Shown here one piece after another: positions 1-8,320 of a DNA stretch of 37,227 nt. Within the stretch, counting starts at the first letter, position 1, and every line of letters starts with the position of its first letter. Location of the stretch: positions 1 through 37,227 of the forward strand of contig CAIRMR010000057.1 in NCBI GenBank assembly GCA_903879715.1, in the 5' to 3' direction. The position numbers and the translations under genes are program-made. Source of the DNA: an uncultured Bacteroidales bacterium. GTDB lineage: Bacteria > Bacteroidota > Bacteroidia > Bacteroidales > UBA4417. The notes beneath the pieces were generated by a model. The model was not told the origin of the DNA and did no database searches. It was given only the letters and a program-made list of their open reading frames with translations.

Positions 1-88
<88 letters not shown>

Positions 89-93
89 TTATT

Positions 94-127
94 ACCCCGC
101 TTACGAAAGTAAGTGGGGTTTTTTTTT
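94..127 (+). terminator. Intrinsic terminator of the rRNA operon
   Basis: An 11-bp stem, ACCCCGCTTAC pairing with GTAAGTGGGGT, is closed by a GAAA tetraloop and followed by a run of T. It lies a few bases after the 5S 3' end. Confidence 0.9.
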
Positions 128-155
128 GCCTTTTATTTAAACTACTCTCCTAACC

Positions 156-178
156 AAACAGGCTTATCCCTGTTTTTT
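156..178 (+). terminator. Possible second (backup) terminator
   Basis: AAACAGG and CCTGTTT form a 7-bp stem around a CTTATC loop, followed by six T. Position and shape suit a backup terminator behind the rRNA operon. The stem is rather AT-rich, so the call is moderate. The stretch from here to the porin start shows nothing else clear. Confidence 0.4.
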
Positions 179-327
179 AACTTGAGGTGATAACCTCCCT
201 CATGAATAATCAGGTTCTGTTAATTTATTATAAAGTGAGCGGAATCTAACCTTTGATAACATTCACCCTTATCAGATTTTTCAGTACTTTTACCGCTTAA
301 ATCGAATATTGCCAACCTTAAATACTA

Positions 328-2283
328 ATGAGCTTGCTGCGAATACATCTGATTCTTATTTTTTTCATTCTTTTAGTCTTAAGTTCTTATGCCCAACGTA
401 CTGAAGGGGATGAAAATGCCGGGGCAGAAAATGCTGAAGATGTTAAGAAAGATGTTCGCAGCCCTGATTCGGTTTTTGTAAGCTTTTTTTTCCTAAATGA
501 GCAAGGAGCATATACAAGATATAAAGTTTCAAAACCACTTACTCATTTTGAGGAATATGAAGTTACCAGGCGAAATAACCAGTTTTATGCTAACCTAGGA
601 AATCCAGGATCAGCATCATATCCATTACTTTTCAAATTAAACCCATCGCCTACTTTCCGCTTTCGGTCAGATGTATATGAACCCTATACGCTAAAAGATG
701 ACAGCATAAAATTTTATATCAGTGCAAGTCCATTTTCTCACCTGATGTATCATATGGGCCCGGCTAAGGAACAAAAATTTAATATCGCTTTCTCCCAAAG
801 GATTGGTAATGGGATTTATCTTGGACTGAATGCGCGTTTCGCTAATGCACCAGGCCTCTATTTGCGACAGCGGGCATTTAACGCCGGAGGCACATTTTAC
901 GCCGCATTTTTATACCCTTCACAACGCTATGGCGCCATACTAACATACAGAACCGACTACAGCCTTAATTATGAAAATGGGGGTATATCAGATATAACCA
1001 ATTTTACGCAGAATATTGAATCAAACAGGAAAGTATTTGAAGTAAATCTTTCGGATGCTACTAACCGTAGTAAGAGTAATGGTTTTGTTTTACAGCAGTA
1101 TTTCAATATTCTGAAGCCAACTGTTGCCCGAAAAATCGATACAGCTACAATATTAGTACCCCGTAAATTTGATGCTGGCCGTATTGTTTATACAATGCGA
1201 TATTCCCGAACAGGTACAGCATATGAAGATAATACTTCGATATCGAAATCTGCTTTCTATACAATTTACCCAACCTATTTCAACGACACAGTACCCATTT
1301 TTGATACGATTAAGCTTACTCATTTCGAAAACTGCATTGTATATTCAAATGAAGTACCGGATACTTTAGGGAAAAGTTTCCCTTTACAATACTCATTCGG
1401 TATCCGGTTTCAAACAGATAAACTTCTTCGCGATACAACCATGCTGGATGTTTTCAGGCAAACAGTACCTTTTGGAATGCTGAAAGGAATTATCAGGCAG
1501 AAAACATTCTTCAAAGCTTCCGGATATCTTGTACTTGGAGGATATAAAAGTGGTGATTACTCTCTGGATGGAAGTTTCTACCAGTTTTTCGGAAAGCAGA
1601 ATCATAAAGCTTATCTGAATGTGTCGAAAGGGATGATGCATCCCGATTTTTATTTCACCAATTATTATACTGACTATTTCAAGTCAGCTTGGGATAATTC
1701 TTTTGGAACACAGGACTACATAAAGGGTGAATTTGGGGTAATTCTGAAAGGCTTCGACATGAAAGCATCGTATACGCGACTGACTAATTATGTGTATCTG
1801 AATCAAAATATTCAACCTGAACAGTATACAAACGCATTAACCGTACTGGCAGCGCATGCAAGCAAAGAATTCAGGTTAAAACACTGGATAACTACCGTTT
1901 ATGTAGCCGGGCAACAAATTACACCCGACAGTATTCTGCAACTTCCTGCACTCATAGGAAAGCTTTCTTTATGCTATGATGTTGAATTGTTTAAAAAAGC
2001 ACTGCATTCTCAGATAGGGGTTAGTGGCACCTACCACTCCCAATGGTACCAGGATGCCTATATGCCATCCTTAAGGGCATTTTACAGGCAAAATAACTAT
2101 ATATCAGGAAATTATCCGTACCTGGATGTTTTTATTAATATTAATATTAAAAGAGCCCGGATGTTTGTAAAATATGAACACTTTAATGCTGCCCTGATGA
2201 GCTATAATTACATACTTGTTCCGGATTATCCTCAGGCAGACGCTGCATTTAAATTCGGAATATCGTGGTTATTTTTTGATTAA
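328..2283 (+). CDS. Putative porin, Porin_10 family outer-membrane beta-barrel
   Basis: A 651-residue protein. Residues 1-22 form a typical signal peptide: hydrophobic core ILIFFILLVLSS, with cleavage before the Gln of SYAQ. The mature N-terminus is acidic and probably periplasmic. The rest alternates short amphipathic, aromatic-rich strands and ends in Phe-Asp after WLFF, as outer-membrane barrels do. The segment NLGNPGSASYPLLF near residue 90 resembles the start of the Bacteroidota 'putative porin' (Porin_10) family, in which this length is usual. The role is inferred: an outer-membrane channel of unknown substrate. The ATG follows AAATACTA, with no Shine-Dalgarno, as is normal in this phylum. 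It stands alone between the rRNA terminators and a convergent methyltransferase gene. Confidence 0.75.
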   Translation: MSLLRIHLILIFFILLVLSSYAQRTEGDENAGAENAEDVKKDVRSPDSVFVSFFFLNEQGAYTRYKVSKPLTHFEEYEVTRRNNQFYANLGNPGSASYPLLFKLNPSPTFRFRSDVYEPYTLKDDSIKFYISASPFSHLMYHMGPAKEQKFNIAFSQRIGNGIYLGLNARFANAPGLYLRQRAFNAGGTFYAAFLYPSQRYGAILTYRTDYSLNYENGGISDITNFTQNIESNRKVFEVNLSDATNRSKSNGFVLQQYFNILKPTVARKIDTATILVPRKFDAGRIVYTMRYSRTGTAYEDNTSISKSAFYTIYPTYFNDTVPIFDTIKLTHFENCIVYSNEVPDTLGKSFPLQYSFGIRFQTDKLLRDTTMLDVFRQTVPFGMLKGIIRQKTFFKASGYLVLGGYKSGDYSLDGSFYQFFGKQNHKAYLNVSKGMMHPDFYFTNYYTDYFKSAWDNSFGTQDYIKGEFGVILKGFDMKASYTRLTNYVYLNQNIQPEQYTNALTVLAAHASKEFRLKHWITTVYVAGQQITPDSILQLPALIGKLSLCYDVELFKKALHSQIGVSGTYHSQWYQDAYMPSLRAFYRQNNYISGNYPYLDVFININIKRARMFVKYEHFNAALMSYNYILVPDYPQADAAFKFGISWLFFD

Positions 2284-2318
2284 ATCAAAAAAAAGAAATT
2301 GATCCTAATTCCGCAAGG

Positions 2319-3128
2319 CTAACGCCTGCTCTGCTCACGTTGCCTTACTGCTTCGAAAACCAGCACTGCAGCAGAAGTAGAAACATTCATTGAATCTGCA
2401 ATCCCTTTCATCGGAATAATAATCTGATTGTCAGAATTATCCAGCCATTCGATGCTTAATCCCGTAGCTTCAGTACCCATTACAATAGCGGTAGAACCCA
2501 TAAAATCCATCTGATGATAAATAGAGGCTTTCTCGGTAAGTGCCGCAGCATATACTTTGACCTTTTTATGTTTAAGCCAATCAATAGCTTCCTTTGATGA
2601 ACAGGTAACTACCTGGCAGGTAAAAATGCATCCGACAGCTGAGCGTATCGCGTTTGGATTATAAATATCAGTTAAAGGATCACAAACAATTACTGCATCT
2701 ATTCCTGCAGCATCTGCAGTTCGCATAATGGCTCCCAGGTTACCTGGTTTTTCAACTGACTCAAGAACAAGAATTAGTGGGTTTTCACCTAGTTCCAATT
2801 CGCTAAGTTTGAGAATTCGGGGCACTGCAAGTGCCACAAGACCATCAGATCCTTCGCGATAAGCAATTCGTGAAAATGCAGCCTTTCCTACCTGCAGTAA
2901 ATGTATCCGGCTATCCATTTCCAGAAGTTCCTCACTCCTACCCTGCCTGTCAAGCTCGGGACAAACATACAACTCTTTAATTTCGATTCCGGAAATCATC
3001 GCCCTGTAAATCTCACGGTATCCTTCAATAACAAAGAGATTCTGACTATGTCGGTCGCGGCTGTTTGCCTGCAGTTTAAGTATGTTTTTAATATGAGGAT
3101 TTGTTGTGGAAATGATTGGATCAGTCAT
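2319..3128 (-). CDS. SpoU/TrmH-family RNA 2'-O-methyltransferase
   Basis: A 269-residue SPOUT methyltransferase. The N-terminal domain (about 1-100) carries the substrate-binding motif seen in 23S rRNA methyltransferases (KNILKLQANSRDR, then FVIEGYREI). The C-terminal trefoil-knot domain shows motif 1 (VEKPGNLGAIMRTADAAG), motif 2 (IVMGTEATGLS) and motif 3 (IIPMKGIADSMNVSTSAAV), which bind S-adenosylmethionine and form the dimer. The family 2'-O-methylates rRNA or tRNA ribose; the target nucleotide cannot be read from the sequence. The gene is convergent with the porin, with 35 bp between them, and divergent from the WlbA-like gene. The length is normal and no key motif is missing. Confidence 0.9.
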   Translation of the reverse strand: MTDPIISTTNPHIKNILKLQANSRDRHSQNLFVIEGYREIYRAMISGIEIKELYVCPELDRQGRSEELLEMDSRIHLLQVGKAAFSRIAYREGSDGLVALAVPRILKLSELELGENPLILVLESVEKPGNLGAIMRTADAAGIDAVIVCDPLTDIYNPNAIRSAVGCIFTCQVVTCSSKEAIDWLKHKKVKVYAAALTEKASIYHQMDFMGSTAIVMGTEATGLSIEWLDNSDNQIIIPMKGIADSMNVSTSAAVLVFEAVRQREQSRR

Positions 3129-3320
3129 TAGTAAAGTTTTATAGGAGCAAAGGTATAGAATTGATGAGTTGTTTTACAATTCAGAATTTAGCAATTTCAA
3201 CTAATAAATAACACTTAAATCTACGCTATTATACAGATTTCAATACCTACTAATATTAAATAATTTTCTTTACCCCTTGATGCGTAGGAGATGAATTACT
3301 TTCAAAATAAGTAAAATGTG

Positions 3321-3328
3321 TATCTTTG
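3321..3328 (+). promoter_or_regulatory. Bacteroidota -7 promoter element (TATCTTTG)
   Basis: TATCTTTG matches the TAnnTTTG consensus of the primary sigma factor of this phylum. It lies 40 bases upstream of the WlbA-like ATG, giving a leader of about 30 bases. The -33 element is not obvious. Confidence 0.6.
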
Positions 3329-3367
3329 CATAAACAGAATCATAAATAGTTTGTTCTAAAAAGAATT

Positions 3368-4282
3368 ATGTCAGAACACCCTTTGAATTTCGGACTTATT
3401 GGAGCTGGTGGATATATTGCCCCCAGGCACATGAAAGCAATTAAAGAAACCGGGAATACACTTGTAGCAGCCCTCGACCGCTACGATGGAGTAGGCATAA
3501 TGGATAGTTATTTCCCTGATGCCAATTTCTTTACAGAACCTGAACGTTTCGACAGGCACCTGGATAAACTTCGTCGTAAAGGTCCGGGATATAAGATTGA
3601 TTATGTAAGCATCTGTTCACCCAATTACCTTCACGATGCTCATATGCGGCTTGCCATGCGCAACGAAGCTCACGCAATCTGCGAGAAGCCCTTGGTTCTC
3701 AACCCCTGGAACCTTGACGCATTGGCTGAACTTGAACAGGAAACAGGGAAACGGATTTTCACTATACTTCAGCTTCGACTGCACCCGGCTATCATTGCTT
3801 TGCGTGAAAAAATCGCCAATGGCCCGTTTGGGAAAGTGTATGATGTAAAACTTAATTACATTACCAGCCGTGGTAAATGGTATCATATTTCATGGAAAGG
3901 GGACCTTGAACATTCTGGCGGAATTGCCACTAATATTGGAATCCATTTTTTTGACATGCTTACCTGGATATTCGGCGATGTAAATGAAAATATTGTAAAA
4001 TTACATGAAAATGACCAGGCCGCAGGTTTCCTTAAACTTGAAAAGGCTAATGTTAACTGGCATTTGAGTATCAATGATGGCCATTTACCAACGCAAGCTA
4101 AAGAGCAAGGGAAACGTACTTACCGTTCAATAACGGTTGATGGTGAAGAAGTAGAATTCAGCGAGGGATTCACTGATTTACATACGCGAAGCTATGAACA
4201 AATACTGGCCGGAAACGGTTTTGGTCTTGAAGATGCCCGCAAAAGTATAATTATAGCTCAAGGTATCCGGAAACAAATATAA
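3368..4282 (+). CDS. wlbA: Gfo/Idh/MocA oxidoreductase, WlbA/WbpB-like UDP-GlcNAcA 3-dehydrogenase
   Basis: A 304-residue NAD-dependent sugar dehydrogenase. The Rossmann motif GLIGAGGYIAPRHMKAI is at residues 9-25. The family EKP signature is in CEKPLVLNPW, and the second domain has GGIATNIGIHFFDMLTWIFG, which carries the active-site His. The opening and the LQLRLHP segment match WlbA/WbpB. That enzyme oxidises C3 of UDP-GlcNAc uronic acid on the route to 2,3-diacetamido uronic acids of O-antigens and capsules. The TviB-like enzyme at 8321 would make its substrate, which supports the call. The aminotransferase (WbpE) and N-acetyltransferase (WbpD) expected after it are not recognised here. 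It has its own promoter and is followed by 335 bp without a gene. Confidence 0.8.
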   Translation: MSEHPLNFGLIGAGGYIAPRHMKAIKETGNTLVAALDRYDGVGIMDSYFPDANFFTEPERFDRHLDKLRRKGPGYKIDYVSICSPNYLHDAHMRLAMRNEAHAICEKPLVLNPWNLDALAELEQETGKRIFTILQLRLHPAIIALREKIANGPFGKVYDVKLNYITSRGKWYHISWKGDLEHSGGIATNIGIHFFDMLTWIFGDVNENIVKLHENDQAAGFLKLEKANVNWHLSINDGHLPTQAKEQGKRTYRSITVDGEEVEFSEGFTDLHTRSYEQILAGNGFGLEDARKSIIIAQGIRKQI

Positions 4283-4617
4283 CTATCACCGGAACTATTT
4301 CAGGTTTTGAGAACTACTTCCTGGTTTAAGTTTTAAAGCATCTTATACTTGCATAAAAACAAGGCTTAATTTAATGGCACTATTTTTGGACTTTTATATA
4401 CTGCCTAACAGATTAATTAATAAATAACAGAATAGTTACTGCTTCATTTATTCTGCGATATTTTGCAATAATCTGTTTATCAATATATTAAATACAGATA
4501 GCCAATGTGTTCTATTATGAAAAACGGTCCCGTTTAGGGAAATGTGTTTCCATTACTGAACGAAACATGGATTTTAAACCAACAACTAACAGTACATACT
4601 AAATTTATTTATACTAT
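4283..4617. other. Gene-free stretch before gmd
   Basis: 335 AT-rich bases without a convincing reading frame. It holds an inverted repeat, CAGAATA-N14-TATTCTG (4428-4455), that could be a hairpin or an operator. No clear TAnnTTTG promoter was found, though gmd must be transcribed from here or by readthrough from the WlbA-like gene. Confidence 0.4.
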
Positions 4618-5730
4618 ATGAAAACAGCTTTAATAACCGGGATCACAGGACAGGATGGTGCCTATCTGGCTGAATTTCTACTCAAAAAAGGGTATGAGGT
4701 CCATGGTCTTAAGCGCCGAAGTTCACTTTTTAATACCGATCGTATTGATCATTTGTACCAGGACCCTCATGCGGAAAAGAGAAATTTCTTTCTCCATTAC
4801 GGTGATATGACTGACTCTTCGAACCTGATACGCCTTGTACAGGAAATACAACCTGATGAAGTATACAACCTGGCTGCGATGTCGCATGTAAAAGTGAGTT
4901 TCGATACATCGGAGTATACTGCTAATGCGGATGGGATAGGAACTCTGCGTCTGTTAGAAGCGATAAGGCTTCTTGGATTGACAAAAAAAACACGTTTCTA
5001 CCAGGCATCAACCAGTGAGCTTTATGGGTTAGTGCAAGAAGTTCCGCAAAGTGAGCGTACTCCTTTTTATCCACGCAGTCCTTATGCTGTTGCTAAACTC
5101 TATGCCTATTGGATCACGGTTAATTATCGGGAAGCCTATGATATGTTTGCCTGCAATGGAATTCTGTTTAATCATGAATCACCTATTCGTGGTGAAACTT
5201 TTGTTACACGGAAAATAACCATGGCAGTAGCTCGTATTGCATTGGGAATGCAACAAAATCTTTTCCTTGGTAACCTTACCGCAAAACGTGACTGGGGCCA
5301 TGCCAAGGATTACGTACGGGCTATGTACCTCATGCTACAGCAAGATAAACCTGAAGACTTTGTAATTGCCACAGGTGTTACAACTATGGTAAAGGATTTT
5401 GTTCAGCTGGCTTTTGCTGAAGCAGGAATTGATGTAGAATTCAAGGGTGAAGGACTTGATGAAAAAGGCATAGTTGTTTCATGCCGGAATAATGAACATA
5501 TTATAGCACCGGGAACCGTTGTAGTTCAGGTTGATCCTGCTTATTTCAGGCCTACCGAAGTAGATTTACTCCTCGGCGATCCAACAAAAGCGAATACTAA
5601 ACTAGGCTGGACACCAGAACACAATCTGGCATCACTGGTTAAAGATATGATTGAGAATGATCTTAAACTTGCCAGGAAAGAAAAATACCTGAAGGATGGC
5701 GGATTCAGGGTGATGAATTACTTTGAATAA
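4618..5730 (+). CDS. gmd: GDP-mannose 4,6-dehydratase
   Basis: A 370-residue short-chain dehydrogenase converting GDP-D-mannose to GDP-4-dehydro-6-deoxy-D-mannose, the first step to GDP-L-fucose. The NADP site [16 protein letters not shown] is at residues 7-22. Catalytic Thr132 with Ser133-Glu134 is in STSELYG, and Tyr156-x3-Lys160 is in SPYAVAK. The substrate-binding [17 protein letters not shown] and the [16 protein letters not shown] block are intact. The length is normal for GMD. The ATG at 4618 places the Rossmann motif right at the N-terminus. It works with fcl, which begins 485 bp downstream; the pair is separated only by the GxxExxY cassette. Confidence 0.97.
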   Translation: MKTALITGITGQDGAYLAEFLLKKGYEVHGLKRRSSLFNTDRIDHLYQDPHAEKRNFFLHYGDMTDSSNLIRLVQEIQPDEVYNLAAMSHVKVSFDTSEYTANADGIGTLRLLEAIRLLGLTKKTRFYQASTSELYGLVQEVPQSERTPFYPRSPYAVAKLYAYWITVNYREAYDMFACNGILFNHESPIRGETFVTRKITMAVARIALGMQQNLFLGNLTAKRDWGHAKDYVRAMYLMLQQDKPEDFVIATGVTTMVKDFVQLAFAEAGIDVEFKGEGLDEKGIVVSCRNNEHIIAPGTVVVQVDPAYFRPTEVDLLLGDPTKANTKLGWTPEHNLASLVKDMIENDLKLARKEKYLKDGGFRVMNYFE

Positions 5731-5733
5731 AGT

Positions 5734-5782
5734 GTTTTGTCCACGAATCTGCACAAAAATCTTCACGAATTAGCACGGATAA
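5734..5782 (+). repeat. Left arm of 49-bp imperfect inverted repeat flanking the GxxExxY gene
   Basis: By hand alignment this arm matches the reverse complement of 6165-6213 at 35 of 49 positions without gaps. It begins four bases after the gmd stop codon. It contains four CAC triplets at arm positions 9, 19, 31 and 41, about one helical turn apart, and all four are conserved in the other arm. The pair could be cassette ends or arms of an RNA hairpin. Confidence 0.7.
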
Positions 5783-5789
5783 TAGTTCC

Positions 5790-6163
5790 ATGGTTGATCT
5801 AATATATTCAGAGGAATCATATCAAATTTTTGGTGCATGTTTTGAGGTGCACCGGAATCTTGGCCCTGGTTTTCTTGAAGCTGTTTACGCCGAAGCTCTG
5901 ATGTGGGAATTTGAAGAAAGAGATATTCCTTATGAAAAGAACAAGGAGTTATCGATTGAATACAAAGGCAAGCTACTTAGTAAAAAATATTATGCGGATT
6001 TCGTTTGTTATGGTAAGATCATCACCGAACTGAAAACTAATGATGCTCTTACACAGGAAAACATTTCACAGTTCTTAACTATTTGAAAGCAACCAAAATG
6101 CGCTTGGTTATTCTTGCTAATTTTGGCGAACAGAAATTCCATTCAAGACGAATTACAATATAA
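5790..6163 (+). pseudogene. GxxExxY protein gene with a one-base frameshift
   Basis: The first frame (5790-6086, 98 residues) matches the start and middle of GxxExxY proteins. It has the name motif GFLEAVY, the PD-(D/E)XK-like core YYADFVCYGKIITELKT, and then an early stop after QFLTI. The family's conserved C-terminal strand (LNYLKAT..., then LVILANFGEQKFHSRRI) continues in the next frame from about 6077 to TAA at 6161. One base is missing at 6072-6077, where CAG-TT-NTT-AAC-TAT would keep the frame. The product is therefore either broken, made by slippage, or split by a sequencing error. The family is nuclease-like with no settled function. The gene sits within 49-bp inverted repeats between gmd and fcl. 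Confidence 0.8.
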
Positions 6164-6164
6164 T

Positions 6165-6213
6165 TTATTCGTGAAAATCAGTGAAATAATTAGTGCGAAT
6201 TAGTGGATAAAAC
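6165..6213 (-). repeat. Right arm of 49-bp imperfect inverted repeat flanking the GxxExxY gene
   Basis: This arm is the reverse complement of 5734-5782 with 14 mismatches and no gaps. It starts two bases after the frame-corrected GxxExxY stop and ends one base before the preferred fcl ATG. The two arms therefore exactly bracket the extra gene. The four CAC cores appear here as GTG on the plus strand. Confidence 0.7.
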
Positions 6214-6214
6214 T

Positions 6215-7300
6215 ATGCAAAAAGATTCAAAGATTTATATCGCAGGCCATAACGGACTTGTAGGCAGTGCATTGCTGAGAAACCTTCAGCAAAAAGGATA
6301 TACTAATTTCGTTCTGCGCGATTTTGAAGAACTCGACCTGACGAATCAGGCAGCTGTACATACTTTTTTTGCTGCGGAAAAACCTGAGTATATTTTCCTG
6401 GCTGCTGCTAAAGTTGGAGGAATTATGGCTAATAACATTTACCGGGGACAGTTTATCATCGAAAATCTGCAGATACAGAACAATATCATCCATAATGCAT
6501 GGGTACATGGTGTTAAAAAATTGCTTTTCCTGGGAAGTTCCTGTATTTACCCTAAAAATGCACCACAGCCAATGCATGAGGATCACTTGTTGACCGGTGA
6601 ACTGGAATATACCAACGAACCTTATGCCATCGCTAAAATTGCGGGTATCAAAGTTTGTGAAAGTTACAATTTGCAGTATGGCACCAATTTCGTTTCAGTA
6701 ATGCCGACCAATCTTTATGGGCCTAACGACAATTTTCATCTGAAAAATTCCCACGTTCTTCCTGGGATGATGCGAAAAATGTACCTTGCCCAATGCCTTG
6801 AGACTAATAACATGTCCGCGATACGTCGCGACTTTGTTAAACGTGCTGTTGCCGATGTGCCTGCTGATGCATCCGAAGATAACATCCTAAGCTTTTTATC
6901 GGAAATTGGTATTACAAAAAACACTGTAGGTAAAGTGAGTCTTAGCTTATGGGGTACAGGAACTCCATTACGTGAGTTTCTGCATGTATCCGATATGGCC
7001 GATGCCTGTGTTCATGTGATGGAAAATGTTGATTTTGAAGATCTCAAACCTGCTAACTCAAGTGAAATCCGCAATACTCATATAAATATTGGTTCGGGCA
7101 AAGAAGTGACTATCAGACAGCTCGCTGAACTGATACAAAAAGTAACAGGTTTTGAAGGAGAGATACATTTTGATTCATCAAAACCTGACGGAACCATGCG
7201 AAAACTCCTGGATGTAAGTAAACTCGAAAAACTTGGATGGAAATGCAAGATTGAACTGGAAGAAGGCGTAAGAAAAGTATTTGACGAATATATAAAGTAA
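6215..7300 (+). CDS. fcl: GDP-L-fucose synthase
   Basis: A 361-residue enzyme that epimerises and reduces the Gmd product to GDP-L-fucose with NADPH. The Rossmann motif IAGHNGLVGSALL is at residues 9-21. GSSCIYP holds the catalytic Cys (residue 110), and Tyr137-x3-Lys141 is in YAIAK. The MPTNLYGPNDNF and HVLPGMMRK segments carry the active-site His. It is about 40 residues longer than the E. coli enzyme because of an insert near residues 190-230, a difference I associate with Bacteroidota homologues. A GTG at 6203 would lengthen it by four residues, but that codon lies inside the right inverted repeat. The ATG at 6215 gives the family's usual start. Confidence 0.95.
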   Translation: MQKDSKIYIAGHNGLVGSALLRNLQQKGYTNFVLRDFEELDLTNQAAVHTFFAAEKPEYIFLAAAKVGGIMANNIYRGQFIIENLQIQNNIIHNAWVHGVKKLLFLGSSCIYPKNAPQPMHEDHLLTGELEYTNEPYAIAKIAGIKVCESYNLQYGTNFVSVMPTNLYGPNDNFHLKNSHVLPGMMRKMYLAQCLETNNMSAIRRDFVKRAVADVPADASEDNILSFLSEIGITKNTVGKVSLSLWGTGTPLREFLHVSDMADACVHVMENVDFEDLKPANSSEIRNTHINIGSGKEVTIRQLAELIQKVTGFEGEIHFDSSKPDGTMRKLLDVSKLEKLGWKCKIELEEGVRKVFDEYIK

Positions 7301-7354
7301 AGGCAATTTCAGTAAAAAGACAATGCAAAAGTTGACCCGAAAATCAGAATAACC

Positions 7355-7368
7355 CATCTATATAGATG
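7355..7368. promoter_or_regulatory. Perfect 14-bp palindrome upstream of the UpxY promoter
   Basis: CATCTATATAGATG equals its own reverse complement. It lies 34 bases upstream of the -7 element of the antiterminator gene, where a dimeric activator or repressor could bind. No regulator gene is adjacent, so the function is inferred from position only. Confidence 0.4.
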
Positions 7369-7378
7369 AAGGCCTACG

Positions 7379-7410
7379 ATTGCTAAATATATATATTAAA
7401 ACTATCTTTG
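7379..7410 (+). promoter_or_regulatory. Promoter of the UpxY-like gene
   Basis: The -7 element TATCTTTG (7403-7410) matches TAnnTTTG. A TTG at 7379-7381 lies 21 bases upstream as a possible -33 element. The start codon follows 22 bases after the -7 element. Confidence 0.6.
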
Positions 7411-7432
7411 CACTGAAACATTTATTTCCTTT

Positions 7433-7945
7433 ATGACCCCTAAAAAACCTGACGAACCTTACTGGTATGCAGCATATACTAAGTCGCGGTCCGAAAAAAA
7501 GGTACTTTCAAGGCTTACCGAATCAGGCTTCGAAGCATATCTGCCCATCCGTCGTAAACGACATCAGTGGAGCGACCGGCTGAAATGGGTAGAAGAACCC
7601 CTTATCAGATCGTATATTTTTATTCATGTAAATGAGCGCGATTATTATAATGCAATAAATACGCCAGGTTTGGTTTGCTACGTAACCTTCGAAGGAAAAG
7701 CAGCACCTATTCCCGACCGTCAGATTGACATGTTGAAAATGTTACTCCACGAAGGCGCTGAAATTGAAGTAAGCAATGAACGATTTGCAGCAGGACAGAA
7801 AATTATAGTTGTTTCGGGCACATTAGTAGGTATGCAAGGCGAAATGGTAGAATATCGTGGAAAGAAAAAAGTACTGGTACGCCTTGGTACAACCGGAACA
7901 AATATACTTGTAACAGTGAGTCTTGAAATAATTGAAAAGGAATAA
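7433..7945 (+). CDS. UpxY-family transcription antiterminator (NusG paralogue)
   Basis: A 170-residue NusG-like protein. Residues about 9-105 are the NGN domain that binds RNA polymerase: WYAAYTKSRSEKKV, then EAYLPIRRKRHQWSDRLKWV and the PLIRSYIFIHV strand. Residues about 120-165 hold a KOW motif, KIIVVSGTLVGMQGEMVEYRGKKKVLVRL. UpxY proteins of Bacteroidales keep polymerase moving through long capsule operons by acting on the leader RNA of their own locus, much as RfaH does. Here the gene has its own promoter and a palindrome upstream. It precedes a 375-base leader and a sugar-nucleotide dehydrogenase. Unusually, no capsule glycosyltransferase operon follows, and no UpxZ partner was seen. Confidence 0.85.
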   Translation: MTPKKPDEPYWYAAYTKSRSEKKVLSRLTESGFEAYLPIRRKRHQWSDRLKWVEEPLIRSYIFIHVNERDYYNAINTPGLVCYVTFEGKAAPIPDRQIDMLKMLLHEGAEIEVSNERFAAGQKIIVVSGTLVGMQGEMVEYRGKKKVLVRLGTTGTNILVTVSLEIIEKE

Positions 7946-8320
7946 ATGCAAATCAAATTCTTTATCTGCTTGGAAAAATATTTATAAGAAGTTTTTTTGC
8001 CGATCTGATACACGAAGTAAAGAAAAATTACGTTTAACAAATAGCTTAAATTATAAAGTTTGGTCCAGATGTCTGAGCCTTTAACTGTAAGATAAGAAAC
8101 AAATCAAACCGCAACCATCTTCTTTTTAAAAGAGTTAAGTGAATATGACGGCTACATATGGAAAAGAGCCATATGCCTGTCTATACTGAAATTTAAAAAA
8201 GGCACAAATTAAGTTCATTTTAACAAGGAATTACTAACACTTTTCCCTATTATTGTTGTTCAAAGCCTTTTTGTCCTTGCAAGAAGGGAAACATAATCAT
8301 TAGCATTTAACAATCACACT
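7946..8320. other. Gene-free leader between the antiterminator and tviB
   Basis: 375 AT-rich bases without a credible gene. A hairpin at 8155-8175 pairs CATATGG with CCATATG around a seven-base AAAAGAG loop. If the UpxY-like protein acts locally, this is where its leader-RNA target would be expected. I see no clear TAnnTTTG element or terminator. Confidence 0.35.

Noticed and set aside
3217-3240. AAATCT-N12-AGATTT inverted repeat as an operator
   Set aside because: It is short and AT-rich, and such a match is expected by chance in AT-rich intergenic DNA.
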